Positions 22,570 to 33,388 of a stretch of DNA of 64,000 bases are shown here, in pieces. The DNA comes from Selaginella moellendorffii (taxonomy: Eukaryota; Streptophyta; Lycopodiopsida; Selaginellales; Selaginellaceae): assembly GCF_000143415.4 (NCBI RefSeq), contig NW_003314328.1, positions 955,626-1,019,625 of the forward strand, in the 5' to 3' direction. Position numbers and translations under genes: made by a program. The notes below the pieces were generated by a model that did no database searches, had not been told where the DNA came from, and saw nothing but the letters and a program-made list of their open reading frames with translations. Numbering within the stretch: the first letter of the stretch is position 1; each line of letters opens with the position of its first letter.

Positions 22570-23470
22570 TCTGCGAGCGATCGCCCAACAAGGAGTGGAT
22601 GCCAAGCGCAATCTTATTATCATAAACATGAGTGGAAGGCACAAGCAAGACGCTGCTTTATTCGAAGAGATGCGTCAACTTGCTGTTGCTACGAAGCCGG
22701 ACTTGATAGTTTTTGTGATGGACGGATCAAGCTCTTGTGTTCAAGGAGAGTGCCCAAGTTGGCGCTGTTATCATCATGGTAAAGGTGGCGGCACTCTTAG
22801 GGCGTAAGTATTCCCTTTTGTAAGACAATGCGCATGTTCTAACTTGTTTGTTCCTTTCAGAGTTGCTGCCACCAAAAGTCCCATAATATTCCTGGGGACT
22901 GGAGAGAGGCTGAACGATTTGGAAGTGTTTGAGTCCAGGTCTTTTGCGAACAAGTTACTTGGTATGGCAGATTTGAAGGGGCTGATGGACAAGATCAAGA
23001 ATACTGTGATGAGCGACGAATCAGAGCTGATGGAAAAGTTCACGAAGGGAACTATCAGTTTTAAGTTCTTGTGTGACCAGCTTGAAAACATTTCGAGCAT
23101 GGGATACTAAGTGATGTCATGGCCACGATTCCCGGGCTTAGTATGCAAAATATCAAGCTGGAATAGAGTGAGCTGAACACAAGGAAGTGCAAAACAATTC
23201 TAAACTCTATGACGAACAAAGGCTTATTTCTTATATGTTTACTAACTGAAGTGTTTGATTCTAGAGGGAGAGTTCTAATTTGTTTGAGTCTCAGGTACAT
23301 AGAATCGCAAATGGCCCAAGAAGGAATATTGGTGAGGTTAAGCAAATGGTGGATCAAGTTAAGCTGTTCTCCAAACAGCTCAAATCATTACCCATCAACA
23401 AAAAAGGTGGCATGCTCAACAATGAAAATATGATGAAGATTCATGAAAAAACTCCAAGACAAAGATAAGA
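22570..23470 (+). pseudogene. SRP54 pseudogene B, unit 1 (5'-truncated)
   Basis: It reads [51 protein letters not shown], then after an intron VAATKSPIIFLGTGERLNDL and LLGMADLKGLMDKIKNTVMS. These are the G-domain end and linker of SRP54. The M-domain start follows (KGTISFKFLCDQLENISSMG) with frameshifts and stops, and a decayed tail. The guanine-specificity TKMDG motif is corrupted. The N domain and P-loop are absent here but partly kept in unit 2. Confidence 0.75.
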
Positions 23471-23499
23471 AAAGTGCTATTTGAAAACGAAACCAAATG

Positions 23500-24332
23500 A
23501 ATGAAAGTTGAATATTCTCCAGGCTCGATTAAGGATCGCCGCATCGCCACGATCGCGGCTGCCGTGTGGTACTCCTCGGCCTGGATCGCCTCTCGCAATT
23601 GCGCCGCGAGCTCGTTGTAGCGTGAAATCGCCCTCATCCATGGCTCCTCCTCCTCTCGCAATGCCCGGCGATTCTAGCCTCTGAGTAGCAAGGCCTGCAA
23701 AATCGATGCGAGCAATCGGTTAGAAAGAGACGATCCCATGATCAGCAATGTGAACCGACGAGGAATTACGGCCGCTAGAGTTTTCCAGGGAGGAGGAACC
23801 TCTGGTGCCGCCGCCAATCCCTGCTGCCGCGATCGCACAAATTCGAGCTCCGAGGGTCCTGCGCTCCTATCGCCACGGTGTGATTGATCGTGTACACGCC
23901 AGACAGCGCCGGCGACGCGGATTCCTGCCTTCTCCTCTCAAGCTTCGCGATCTTCTTGGAACTCATCGCGATCGCCTGGAACACCTGTAGGGCACACATA
24001 CGCGATCGGAATCCGACACATTCATCGCCCGGATTCTCACCGCGGCGTCCCGCCCGAGCTTCCTCCTCGTACGTAAATCAAAGACCGACGTGGCAAGTCT
24101 GACGTGGGATATATTCGCCAGACCATAGGAGGAGGACGGGCGAAGATATCGCCCGTCGAGGAGATCGTGATCGGCGTTCGTTACCTCTGGTTAGATCGCT
24201 GGTGGCTTTGTAGCTCGCAGCTGCTGCTCGGACGAAGGAGAAGAGGAGGAGATGCTGCTCGAATCGGGTGGAGGGATACATTTGCAAGGCGAGGTTGGAG
24301 AGGTAGCGATCGAGCTCGTAGGTTCCTTCCAT
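23500..24332 (-). pseudogene. Unrecognised gene remnant with a UVR-like helix (unit 1)
   Basis: From 24332 the minus strand reads MEGTYELDRYLSNLALQMY and RAAAASYKATSDL up to a plausible donor. Another exon has VFQAIAMSSKKIAKLERRR. Last comes AAQLREAIQAEEYHTAAAIV, which resembles a UVR-type helix pair (about 23.56-23.64 kb). These may be exons of one plant gene or two. The unit 2 copy (31.86-32.78 kb) has indels, for example a shortened GGAGGA run. I cannot name it, and decay cannot be proven from one copy. Confidence 0.35.
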
Positions 24333-24359
24333 TCAGCTGAAACCAAACCCTAACGAAAT

Positions 24360-24720
24360 ACCCCAACTCAACTGGCATTAAGCCGCTAGCATGACTCTCG
24401 TCCTCACAAACAAGCTGGGATAGCGTTTATGAGCGGAGCTGGAGCATTCATCTAAACCTGCACTCTAGAACCTTGTTCAGCTGCTCTATCTTCACGAAGA
24501 CGTTCCGAGCATCCTCTCGAAATACTGTACATCTAAAGAGGTGCCTGTGCGGGGAACTAACTCAAGTGTGCCTTGAGATGCTTGATCTTCTGCCTCGAAT
24601 CAACGACCAAGCATTCGATCACGACCAGCGTTCCATCGTCCAGCTTTTTTTGTATGTAGAGGTGAAACTATGATCAAGAGCTTTGATCGTAACAAGGAAT
24701 GGCAAGGACAGGATGCACGG
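24360..24720 (-). repeat. Inverted relative of the 18.0-18.3 kb segment
   Basis: The + strand words GTGAAACTATGATCAAGAGC, GGCATTAAGCCGCTAGCATG and CACAAACAAGCTGGGATAGC are the reverse complements, with mismatches, of 18000-18300. The same pair exists in unit 2 (25440-25860 against 32820-33150). Each unit is therefore bounded by diverged inverted repeats. Confidence 0.55.
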
Positions 24721-24929
24721 GAACTCCCACTGAGGCCGTATCAGCACAAGTGGCAGCCGCATTCTTGAGCTTGAGCTTTCCGTTTCAAAGTCGTGGCAGC
24801 ATGACTCCGCCGGAGGCAATCCCAGCCACGCTCCACCGCCGCTTGGATTCAAGGCCAGCCACGGGAGGGAGCAATCCCCGGAATATCGCTTTGCAGCAAA
24901 CACAGCCTTCCGTTGTTTTCTGCAAGGGC

Positions 24930-25400
24930 GCAGACAGTTCACTTCCAAACCATACCTGATTATCAGACGCGTTCCTGTTCCAGACGCTCAAAATGTCCTC
25001 CCCGAAACGAATGCTCAGCACCGCTCCACAGAGGCTGTCACTGTATTCGAGTTGATCTCCGATCATTGCGAGCACCTGTGAGAATTTAAAAAAAAAACAT
25101 TTTTAGCCGGTCACAAACTTGAGAAGAAGTGAGAAACAAAAAAGGGAGAGAAAGAATGACTATACCAAGTCCTCCCAGAATCGACCGGATACGATCTTCT
25201 TAAAGCGAACAATCCATTTTCCACCGTTTCGATTTGCAGTATCCTGACGAGAGAGAAAATAAAGGATTGTATCTAAGAAAAAAAAGGATGGACCGAGAAA
25301 TTCTATACCTCCCACAGTGGTCTTATTCCCTCTTTGAAGAGATGAAAGCAATCGACGAAGCTCCTCCCGCTACTCCCTTCCAGCGCCATTTTTAGGGCCT
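24930..25400 (-). pseudogene. Truncated nCBP copy at the duplication junction
   Basis: It matches 17075-17490 of nCBP closely (LAMIGDQLEYSDSLCGAVLS, VWNRNASDNQ, NGGKWIVRF), then jumps to the first-exon end sequence (CAATCGACGAAGCTCCTCC...). The C-terminal exon with VMEYKPHDAS is absent, and about 350 bp holding the 5' exons are deleted. It cannot encode a cap-binding protein. Confidence 0.9.
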
Positions 25401-25439
25401 TATGATCTTTGTTAAAGAGCTCTAAATGTTACTTTTTAA

Positions 25440-26406
25440 CAGGACCTTTTAGGGCTTCACTGGAAAGATACGATCAAAGCTCTCGATCATAGTTTCACAG
25501 ACTTTTCCTCGCAGGAATACAAGAATGATATCGCGCTCAAATTCTTGGTCGTCGATCCGAAGGAGACCAAGGCAAGCACACTTGAGTTACTTCCTCTCAC
25601 AGGCATCTCTTTAGATGTATGGGAAGTGCATGTCTTTCTGCGGGAATGTCTTCGTGAAGATAGAGGAGCCGAACATGGTTGCATTCTAGAGTGTGGCACT
25701 CGAGCAGTTTGCTCTGGCACCGCTTGTAAACGCTATCCCAGCTTGTTTGTGTGGACGAGATTCATGGAAACGCGCTACTAGTGGCTTAGTCCCGGTTGAG
25801 TTGGACAACAACCGAGACAACTCAGTGTTTGCCTTCTATGGAGGAAAGCGAGATGTCACAGACAGAAGGATCTCCAAGAGTGATCTTCCTCATTTCAGCT
25901 GAATTCGTTAGAATTTGGGTTCAGCTGAATGGCTGTTAGGGACCGAACTTTTAAGGTCCTGCCGCGATGCCAAGGATCTTTCCCAGGCCATGAGTGTACA
26001 TGCTTCCAAGTTACGAGCTTGATCGCTACTCTGTTGTTTTTCGCAAGGGTTGAATCTTTCCCATCTTCGACAATGCAGGGGCTGTGATGCAACTGGATTC
26101 TTGGATACGGTCCTGAGAACTTTCTGGATATCGTTGCCAGATGGTCCAACTTGAAAGCTTTGATGTAAAGTTGGCTTTTACTTGTTTATTCATTTTCCAA
26201 GTTAATGATTGTTTAGTTTCTTATCTTTTTTCACAGATTTCGAGTGAAATTTGTCTCGGCTATTTGCACCAGTGTTCCTCGTCATGCTGTATATCGAAAA
26301 TCTCTAGCACGGAAGAAAGCTCTCGACTGGATGGTGTTCTTTTCAGACCAGGTACTCTATTCTTTTGTTCCCTTCTAGTGTTCTTAAATGTTGATTCTAG
26401 ACAAAA
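25440..26406 (+). pseudogene. Degenerate gene piece of unknown family (unit 2)
   Basis: This is the copy of 17.95-18.92 kb, with a longer open stretch: ALKFLVVDPKETKASTLEL, LPLTGISLDVWEVHVFLREC. It continues to the same exon-like SLARKKALDWMVF and donor CAG|GTACTC. It is still broken by stops. Unit 1 has lost short segments that are present here. Confidence 0.35.
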
Positions 26407-27040
26407 ATGGTGCTGGGGAAGTTAGTTGAGACATTGGCTCTGAACGTGAGAAAGCCTGTGGAGAATTTAGCAGCTGAGCATAACAAGAGACGATCATTCA
26501 CTCGCTCTTCCCATTGCATATGTTTTTAGAGTTTATACAATTGGAATATGTGTTGTTTTCTAGATCCATCCTGGAGCCCGGAAAAACAGCGTTTGAAAAG
26601 GATCGATGTGGTAATCCGTTGAAAAAATTATCTCAATGAGATCTTATGTATCGTGTCAGATTAGCTAAAACAAAACGCGAGCAACTGCAAGACCAATATC
26701 CCGTTCTATGGGGAGCTACACCGAGAGTGACATGTGGTGATCGCCCAAGGATCCCAAGCGCGATCTTATTATCATAGATACGAGTGGGAGGCACAAGCAA
26801 GAGGCTGCTTTGTTCGAAGACTTGCTGACGCTACAAAGCCACCCTTGATCGTTTTTGTGATGGATAGAAGCATTGGACAAGCTCTTGCTTGCTGATCAAG
26901 CTGTTACGTTCAAAGCGAGTGCCCAAGTTGACGCTGTTATCATCACGAAGATCGTGGTTCTTGTTTATCCTTTCAGAGTTGCTGCTCATAGATATCTAGA
27001 AGACAAGACGACATTTATATGGATATTCCGTCCCTCGTTT
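26407..27040 (+). pseudogene. SRP54 pseudogene A, unit 2
   Basis: This is the counterpart of 18926-19590, with the same N-domain start (MVLGKLVETLALNVRK) and G-domain pieces ([40 protein letters not shown]-like). It has its own indels: VEAFED is deleted and the extra AVTFKASAQVDAVIITKI is readable. The P-loop is again missing. Confidence 0.7.
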
Positions 27041-27049
27041 AGGGAAAGC

Positions 27050-27480
27050 TTGCTTCGTCAAGGATCTCTCCCAATGAAAGAAGTTTCCCAGATTTTAAAC
27101 TTGCAATTGGAACAAACAGGGGTGTTCTCGCCCGCAGCTGCTTCTTTTCCTCCCGCAGCTGCTTCCTCTTCCAAGAGACAAAGAAAACGAGGAGAAAGAA
27201 AGCTGTTATTGCTCAAGAATTTCACTCAAAGCTCGGCTTATATGGAGCGCCCTAACAAGAAAGTATCTCGAGTTTCTTCGATTGCTCGCGATTAATATAC
27301 TTCATGATCAAAGCAAACAGTCACACAAGAATGAAAAAGTGAGTAAGATGACCAGGTTCCAACGCCTGCTGTGTCGAGTGGCAAGCCTTCAGCTTCATTT
27401 GCAAAAAATGGTTTTCTTCTTGAGTTTTTGTCGGAGGAAATAAAAGGATTATGACCATGAACATGAACTTTGCATCTCGA
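27050..27480 (-). repeat. Inverted copy of RSL 5' flank (unit 2)
   Basis: This is the counterpart of 19600-20060, matching 14.37-15.0 kb inverted. Unit 2 has small insertions, such as a duplicated CCGCAGCTGCTTC word at 27134-27165. Confidence 0.65.
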
Positions 27481-27551
27481 AAACTAGCCTGAAACAATGT
27501 GAAAACAATGAAATGGAAATCCATCTAGAGAGGTCGAACACTCACAAGGAT

Positions 27552-29617
27552 TTACATGTACTTTACAGAGCCATTCGCGTCTTCGAGCCAGCGGGAGATG
27601 TAAGTCGCTATGATCCTCTGACCCGCTTGTGCAGCCTCCGGGTCGGCACACTTCGAGGTGTTTCCTGCAAGGATATATACACATGCCATCAAATGTGAGT
27701 AATGGAATCCATGGGTTTACCTCGGATTTGAGGCGGGGACTGCGGACAGCCTAGCATATCAACTCCATGACCGCAGTTTTGACACTTTATCACATATGCG
27801 GGCTCTGCAATTGCATCAAAAGCTGATTTGAAACAACATAGCTTATGATGGCTCTCTTACCATTGCGGGAAGAAGTTTGCTTGGAGGCATGACGCCAAGG
27901 ATCTTGGGAACCGTTCATGAACAAAATCTTATCTCCTACAACAAACAAAGGATGAATGATGGCTGCCAACGGACAACATCAACTGGGAAATACCTCTGAT
28001 CTTGTTTCCCCCGTAGCAAAGGTTAGTGTCATCGACTTCTGGGAATGTGCCGTTCCCGAAGACGTTGGAGCATAAATCCAAATGGTACCTGCACAAGCAG
28101 CAGGACATTGGATAAGATGATACAGCTTATGAGTACGTACTTGACATTGATGAGAGCAGAGCGAATGCTATTGTTTGCAGGCGCCACTTGAAAGTACCCC
28201 AATTCGGTGCACATTTGGTACCACCCTAATCTATCACCTACAAGCAGACCATCAGCAAAAACTCAAGCTCAACGCTAGACTTACTCGAATGATCTCCTGC
28301 AGCCAAGTTTTCTTTCAAGTGCTTTTGATCATAAGTATTGATGCTCGATTTAAATGTGTCTATGTAGTAATCTTTGACATACTTCGCATACACAGCCTGA
28401 ACGACAAGAAAATTATCTGCAGCGGCATCACTTTCACGCACATACCAGTAGATCCTCGTCACGTTTATACGCAGCAACAAGTGGCGAACACAAGATTTCT
28501 GGATTACCATACTGAAACTGCGTAAGAAAAAGAAAATATCAGGCGGCAGAGGAAAGAACTAAATTATACCGCAGTGGTCGCAGCCTCAGCTAGCAAATAC
28601 AGGAAATCTCCATCCACGTCGAGCTGCAAAGTTTAATCGGCGTGAGATCTAAGACTGACCAGAAGTTACCTGTTCAGCATTGAACAATGCTTTCGTAGAC
28701 ACAGAGTTTTTCTTCAGGCCTTGCTCTGCTAAACGGGTCACGGCACGCAAAGCAGCGCTACAGGTAGCACCGGCGGATTCGGCAACCTGCAGGTGTATAC
28801 GAACGCTTGGAGATAAAATCAAGGAAAAGATGGTAAAGGCTTTCCTGCTCGTCGAGCTTAGTGAACTCGAAAATTGCTTGGACAATACCAGAGCTTGCAA
28901 CGCTTCCAACCGCTAAATGTGGAAACTTCAGCTTAAACCAGGCACTCAATGCTCCAGCGTATGACCATCCAATTACGATCCAAGGATTGTCCCTGGTAGA
29001 GTTGGTCCTATGATTAATCAGGTCCTGCAACACAGCCTCTATTCAAGTCGTGAAACTATATGAAATAGCTGCCACCTGGTAGTATTCACGAAATGCTGCG
29101 AGATCGAAAAGAGCCTGCTTGGAAGATAGATAAATCAAGTTCTCTGTCGCGTGAATTTTGAATGGCGAGCTTTGTCCATAGTATCGGTGCTCAAGAGAAA
29201 CAATCGCGGCTCCAAACCTTTTCGCTAGCACCTTGACACCGCAGGTAAGAAAAGCGATCCAGTTCAATCGAGCAAAAAGTTTTCTTACCGCACTGTAATC
29301 GTTTTGGATCCCTACACACGGTCCCTCGGGACATATCTTGAGAAACACTGGCCCGTTGGGAGCATCGAAGTAGTCCGTAAACTCATAGTAGCGCTGAGAA
29401 AAAGTTCTATCGTCCTGCAAAGATCGAGCACGTAAAAACCCAATCTCTCGAAGAACAAACAAAGAAAATTTCCCACTTGAGTCGCATAGTGATCCAGAGT
29501 CTGTGTGTACCAATGAGCATCAGTCGTCAATAGCGCATCGCTGCGATGCAGCGTGGCGTGGAACGAGACGCCGGCACAGGTCGACACCAGCAAGAAAATG
29601 CACCAAATCTTCTCCAT
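27552..29617 (-). pseudogene. S28 serine peptidase copy 3 (inverted; intron 4 donor lost)
   Basis: It is nearly identical to copy 2 and carries the same CAG|GAAAGC at intron 4, so that change predates the tandem duplication. The catalytic Ser (GWSYAGAL), Asp and His contexts are kept. Differences from copy 2 include a 4-nt longer intron 1 that is no longer open in frame, and the retained KIR before GDKILFMNG that copy 2 lost. The sequence around the start also has a short duplicated tract (GAGAAATCT.GCGCTTCCAA twice near 29630-29690). Confidence 0.75.
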
Positions 29618-29832
29618 CTCGGGATCCAGAGAGAAATCTCGCGCTTCCAATCCTACGCGTAAGCCAGAGAGAAATCTTGCGCTTCCAATCCTACTCGTAC
29701 CTCGGCGCATTCATCGTCTGCTCGATCCCGCCATTCCCAAAAGATAAACTCTGGGTAGATGGTCTCCCTCAACTTGGCGTGATCGGTAAGTTCACTCAAG
29801 CAAGACTGACTTCTTCAAAATATAACACTACT

Positions 29833-29935
29833 TAAGATCTGCCGAATTGTGGACCTTGAGATGCAATGTAGCATCAGCATTGCTCACATCCATGTCGCTG
29901 ATGGTGCTGGCCGCGCTCTCGACGGACATGTTACA
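29833..29935 (-). pseudogene. NAT first-exon fragment, original orientation
   Basis: TAAGATCTGCCGAATTG through GACATGTT matches 10803-10908, part of the soluble N-terminal exon of the NAT11/12-type gene. On the minus strand it would encode part of the Ser-rich leader. It is joined to a match of 11357-11400 and then 11550-11610. Confidence 0.8.
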
Positions 29936-30077
29936 GCCAAAACGTCGCCCTCCAATAACACAAAAATGAGATGAGAAGAACCTACTGAAGTTGTAAAGCA
30001 GCCAGCCGTCCGATATTCCTCAGGACACTATTTGATTCAGTCCTGACCGTCCGCCACGAAAAGACTTGAATGAACTG

Positions 30078-30290
30078 CTCCCAGGACGCCAGTGGAGAAT
30101 GGGGGCGCTGTCAAGGATCCAGGCGCTAAGTTTACACTCCTCCCGTGAAGCTAAATAGATAGAGGGGCTGGAGGGATTGACTCGGAGAATTGAGCGGCGT
30201 CCAGCAAAGCAGTGGCCGGCTTCATGGACACTATAGAGACTCGGAGGTTGCTCAGAAACAATCGCATATGAAGCATGAGATCGGATTCTT
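30078..30290 (+). pseudogene. NAT first-exon fragment, inverted orientation
   Basis: The + strand reads the coding strand of NAT positions 10790 down to about 10525: CCCAGGACGCCAGTGGAGAA, then GGATTGACTCGGAGAAT, then GCAGTGGCC, ending at CATATGAAGCATGAGATC. It is opposite to the neighbouring fragment, which marks a micro-inversion. Confidence 0.8.
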
Positions 30291-30423
30291 TTCTTTTTTT
30301 TTCTTTGCTGATCGTACTCTGCTATTAACTTGTACTTGGAATTCCAGTAATTCTGTATGGATTGTAACACTTTGCTTTAAAAGTACAAACATTTATCTTA
30401 TAGCTGTTTAGGGTTTAGACAAA

Positions 30424-31770
30424 ATGGTGCTCGGTTGTCCTGTGACCAACTGTGTCAACGAGATCACGCACGCTCTACTGTAAGCAAACGTGTAATTCAA
30501 ATTAGTTCAGACATTGGCTCTGAACGTGAATGTGAGGAGGTCTTTGGAGAATCTGGCAGGGCACCACAAGAAGCACATCATTCACAAGGCATTCCCATTA
30601 CTATTTTCTCAGATTTTGGATACAATTGGATACTTATGTGTTAGTTTTCTAGACTGTATTTAGCGGTAATGCTGGATTGCAATGAAAAATTATCTCAATA
30701 AAGAGATTATATATCGCGCTAAATTCCAGGCTCTGGAAAAACTACAACCTGTACCAAATATGCTGCTTACATTCAGACCGGCCCTGGTTTGTGCCGATAC
30801 TTTCAGGGCTTTGATCAGCTAAAACAAAACGTATTTTGATACCGTTTTATGGGAGCTATACCGAGAGCGATTCAGTGGTGATCGCCCAACAAGGAGTGGA
30901 AGCTTTCAGGGTGCCAAGCGCAATCTTATTATCATAAACATGAGCGGGAGGCACAAGCAAGACGCTGCTTTATTCGAAGAGATGCGTCAACTTGCTGTTG
31001 CTCCGAAGCCGGACTTGATAGTTTTTGTGATGGACGGATCAAGCTCTTGCGTTCAAGGAGAGTGCCCAAGTTGGCGCTGTTATCATCATGGTAAAGGTGG
31101 CGGCGCTCTTAATGCGTAAGTATTCCCTTTTGTAAGACAATGTGCATGTGGTTCTAACTTGTTTGTTCCTTTCAGAGTTGCTGCCACCAAAAGTCCCATA
31201 ATATTCCTGGGGACTGGAGAGAGGCTGAACGATTTGGAGGTGTTTGAGTTCAGATCTTTTGCGAGCACGTTACTTGGTATGGCAGATTTGAAGGGGCTGA
31301 TGGACAAGATCAAGAATACTGTGATGAGCGACGAATCAGAGCTGATGGAGAAGTTCGCGAAGGGAACTATCAGTTTTAAGTTCTTGTGTGACCAACTTGA
31401 AAACATTTCGAGCATGGGATCGCTGAGTGAGGTCATGGTCATGATTCCCGGGCTTAGTATGCAAAATATCAAGTTGGAAAAGAGTGAGCTGAGCACAAGG
31501 AAGTGCAAAATAATTCTAAACTCTATGACGAACAAAGGCTTATTTCTTATATGTTTACTAACTGAAGTGCTTGATTCTAGAGGGAGAGTTCTAATTTGTT
31601 TGAGTCTCAGATACATAGAATCGCAAAGGGCTCAAAAAGGAATATTGGTGAGGTTAAACAAATGGTGGATCAAGTCAAGCTGTTCTCCAAACACAACAAA
31701 AAAGATGGCATGCTCAACAATGAAAATAGGCTTCATTAAAATAAAGATAAAGAAAAGTGCTATTTAAAAA
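30424..31770 (+). pseudogene. SRP54 pseudogene B, unit 2 (longer form)
   Basis: It begins MVLG and CVNEITHALL (N domain), then LNVNVRRSLENLAGHHKKH. The P-loop is kept as GSGKTTTCTKYAAY, followed by GFDQLKQN, FYGSYTESDSVVIAQQGV and [20 protein letters not shown]. The second half has VAATKSPIIFLGTGERLND and an M-domain start FLCDQLENISSMGSLSEVM. Frameshifts (after VEAF, and around GSSSC) break it. It preserves more of the ancestral gene than the unit 1 copy. Confidence 0.8.
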
Positions 31771-31859
31771 ATGTGAGTGCTTGATATTAGTATACAGCAT
31801 CGTAGCTGTACACTTCACAAAATGAAAAAAAATGAAAGAAAGTTAAAATTGCAAGCATT

Positions 31860-32784
31860 TTAAGTATATTCTTCAAGCTCGATTAAGAATCGCCACTCGC
31901 GGCTGCCGTGTGGTACTCGGCCTGGATCGCCTCTCGCAATTACGCCGCGAGCTCGTTGTAGCTTGAAATCGCTCTCATCCGTGGCTCCTCCTCCTCTCGC
32001 AATGCCCGGCGATTCTAGCCTGCAAAATCGATGCGAGCAATCGGTTAGAACGAGACGATCCCAAGAAACAACGCTCCATTCAAAAGAGGAAGAATCGCTG
32101 CCAATCGACGACGACGATGCGGGACTGGTGCTCTCGGGATCGTCATTGATAGCTCGCATTGCCTGATCACCATGATCAGCGATGTGAATCGCCGAGGTAT
32201 TACGGCCGCTAGAGTTTTCCAGGGAGGAGGAACCTCTGGTGCCGCCGCCAATCCCTGCTGCCGTGATCGCACAAAGTCGAGCTCCGAGGGTCCTGCGCTC
32301 CTATCGCCACGGTGTGATTGATCGTGTACACGCCAGACAGCGACGCGGATTCCTGCCTCCTCCTCTCAAGCTTCGCGATCTTCTTGGAACTCATCGCGAT
32401 CGCCTGGAACACCTGTAGGGCACACATAAGCGATCGGAATCCGACACATTCATCGCCCGGATTCTCACCGCGGCGTCCCGCCCGAGCTTCCTCCTCGTTA
32501 CGTTAAATGAAATACCGACGTGGAAAGTCTGATGTGGGATATATTCCTTAAAATGTGGCCAGACCATAGGAGGAGGAGGAGGAGGACGGGCGAAGATATC
32601 GCCCGTCGAGGAGAAGGACGAGCCGATCGTGATCGGCGTTCGTTACCTCTGGTTAGATCGTTGGTGGCTTTGTAGCTCGCAGCTGCTGCTCGGACGAGAG
32701 GAGATGCTGCTCGAATCGGGTGGAGGGATACATTTGCAAGGCGAGATTGGAGAGGTAGCGATCGAGCTCGTAGGTTCCTTCCAT
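31860..32784 (-). pseudogene. Unrecognised gene remnant with a UVR-like helix (unit 2)
   Basis: This is the counterpart of 23500-24332. It has the same pieces (SKKIAKLERRRQESA, LSNLALQMYPSTRFEQ) plus an extra segment at about 32040-32160 that is Ser-rich on the minus strand and absent from unit 1. Indels differ between the copies. Confidence 0.35.
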
Positions 32785-33388
32785 TCAGCTGAAACCAAAC
32801 CCTAACGAAATACTCCAACTCAACTGGCATTAAGCTGCTAGCATCGCATTTCCATGACTCTCGTCCTCACAAACAAGCTGGGATAGTGTTTATGAGCGGA
32901 GCTGGAGCATTCATCTAAACCCGCACTCTAAAACCTTGTTCAGCTGCTGTATATTCACGAAGATGTTCCGAGCATCCTCTCGAAATACTGTACATCTAAA
33001 GAGATGCCTGTGCGGGGAACTAACTCAAGTGTGCCTTGAGATGCTTGATCTTCTGCCTCGAATCAACGACCATTCGATCTCAACTAGCGTTCCATCGTCC
33101 AGCTTTTTTCATATGTAGAGGTGAAACTATGATCAAGAGCTTTGATCGTAACAAGGAATGGCAAGGACAGGATGCACGGGAACTCCCACTGAGGCCGTAT
33201 CAGCACAAGTGGCAGCCGCATTCTTGAGCTTGAGCTTTCCGTTTCAAAGTCGTGGCAGCATGACTCCACCGGAGGCAATCCCAGCCACGCTCCACTGCCG
33301 CTTGGATTCAAGGCCAGCCACGGGAGGGAGCAATCCCCGGAATATCGCTTTGCAGCAAACATAGCCTTCTGTTGTTTTTTGCAAGGGC

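Larger units (their letters stand above)
17075..24929. repeat. Tandem duplication, unit 1 (about 7.9 kb)
   Basis: The unit runs from inside the nCBP gene (GCAGACAGTTCAC at 17075) to TGCAAGGGC at about 24929. The same order of nearly identical sequence is repeated at 24930-33388. Contents are nCBP, a degenerate exon-like segment, SRP54 pseudogene A, RSL 5' flank (inverted), S28 copy 2 (inverted), SRP54 pseudogene B and two degenerate minus-strand pieces. Homologous stretches such as 20064-21090 against 27484-28525 differ by only scattered bases, so the event is recent. Confidence 0.85.
24930..33388. repeat. Tandem duplication, unit 2 (about 8.5 kb)
   Basis: This is the second copy of the 17.08-24.93 kb unit. 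The left junction is GGGC|GCAGAC inside an nCBP fragment; the right edge is GCAAGGGC|TGAATC at about 33388. Relative to unit 1 it lacks about 350 bp of nCBP and keeps 0.8-1 kb extra near 29.8-30.9 kb (NAT fragments and the 5' half of SRP54 pseudogene B). Spacing between S28 copies is about 7.44 kb. Confidence 0.85.
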
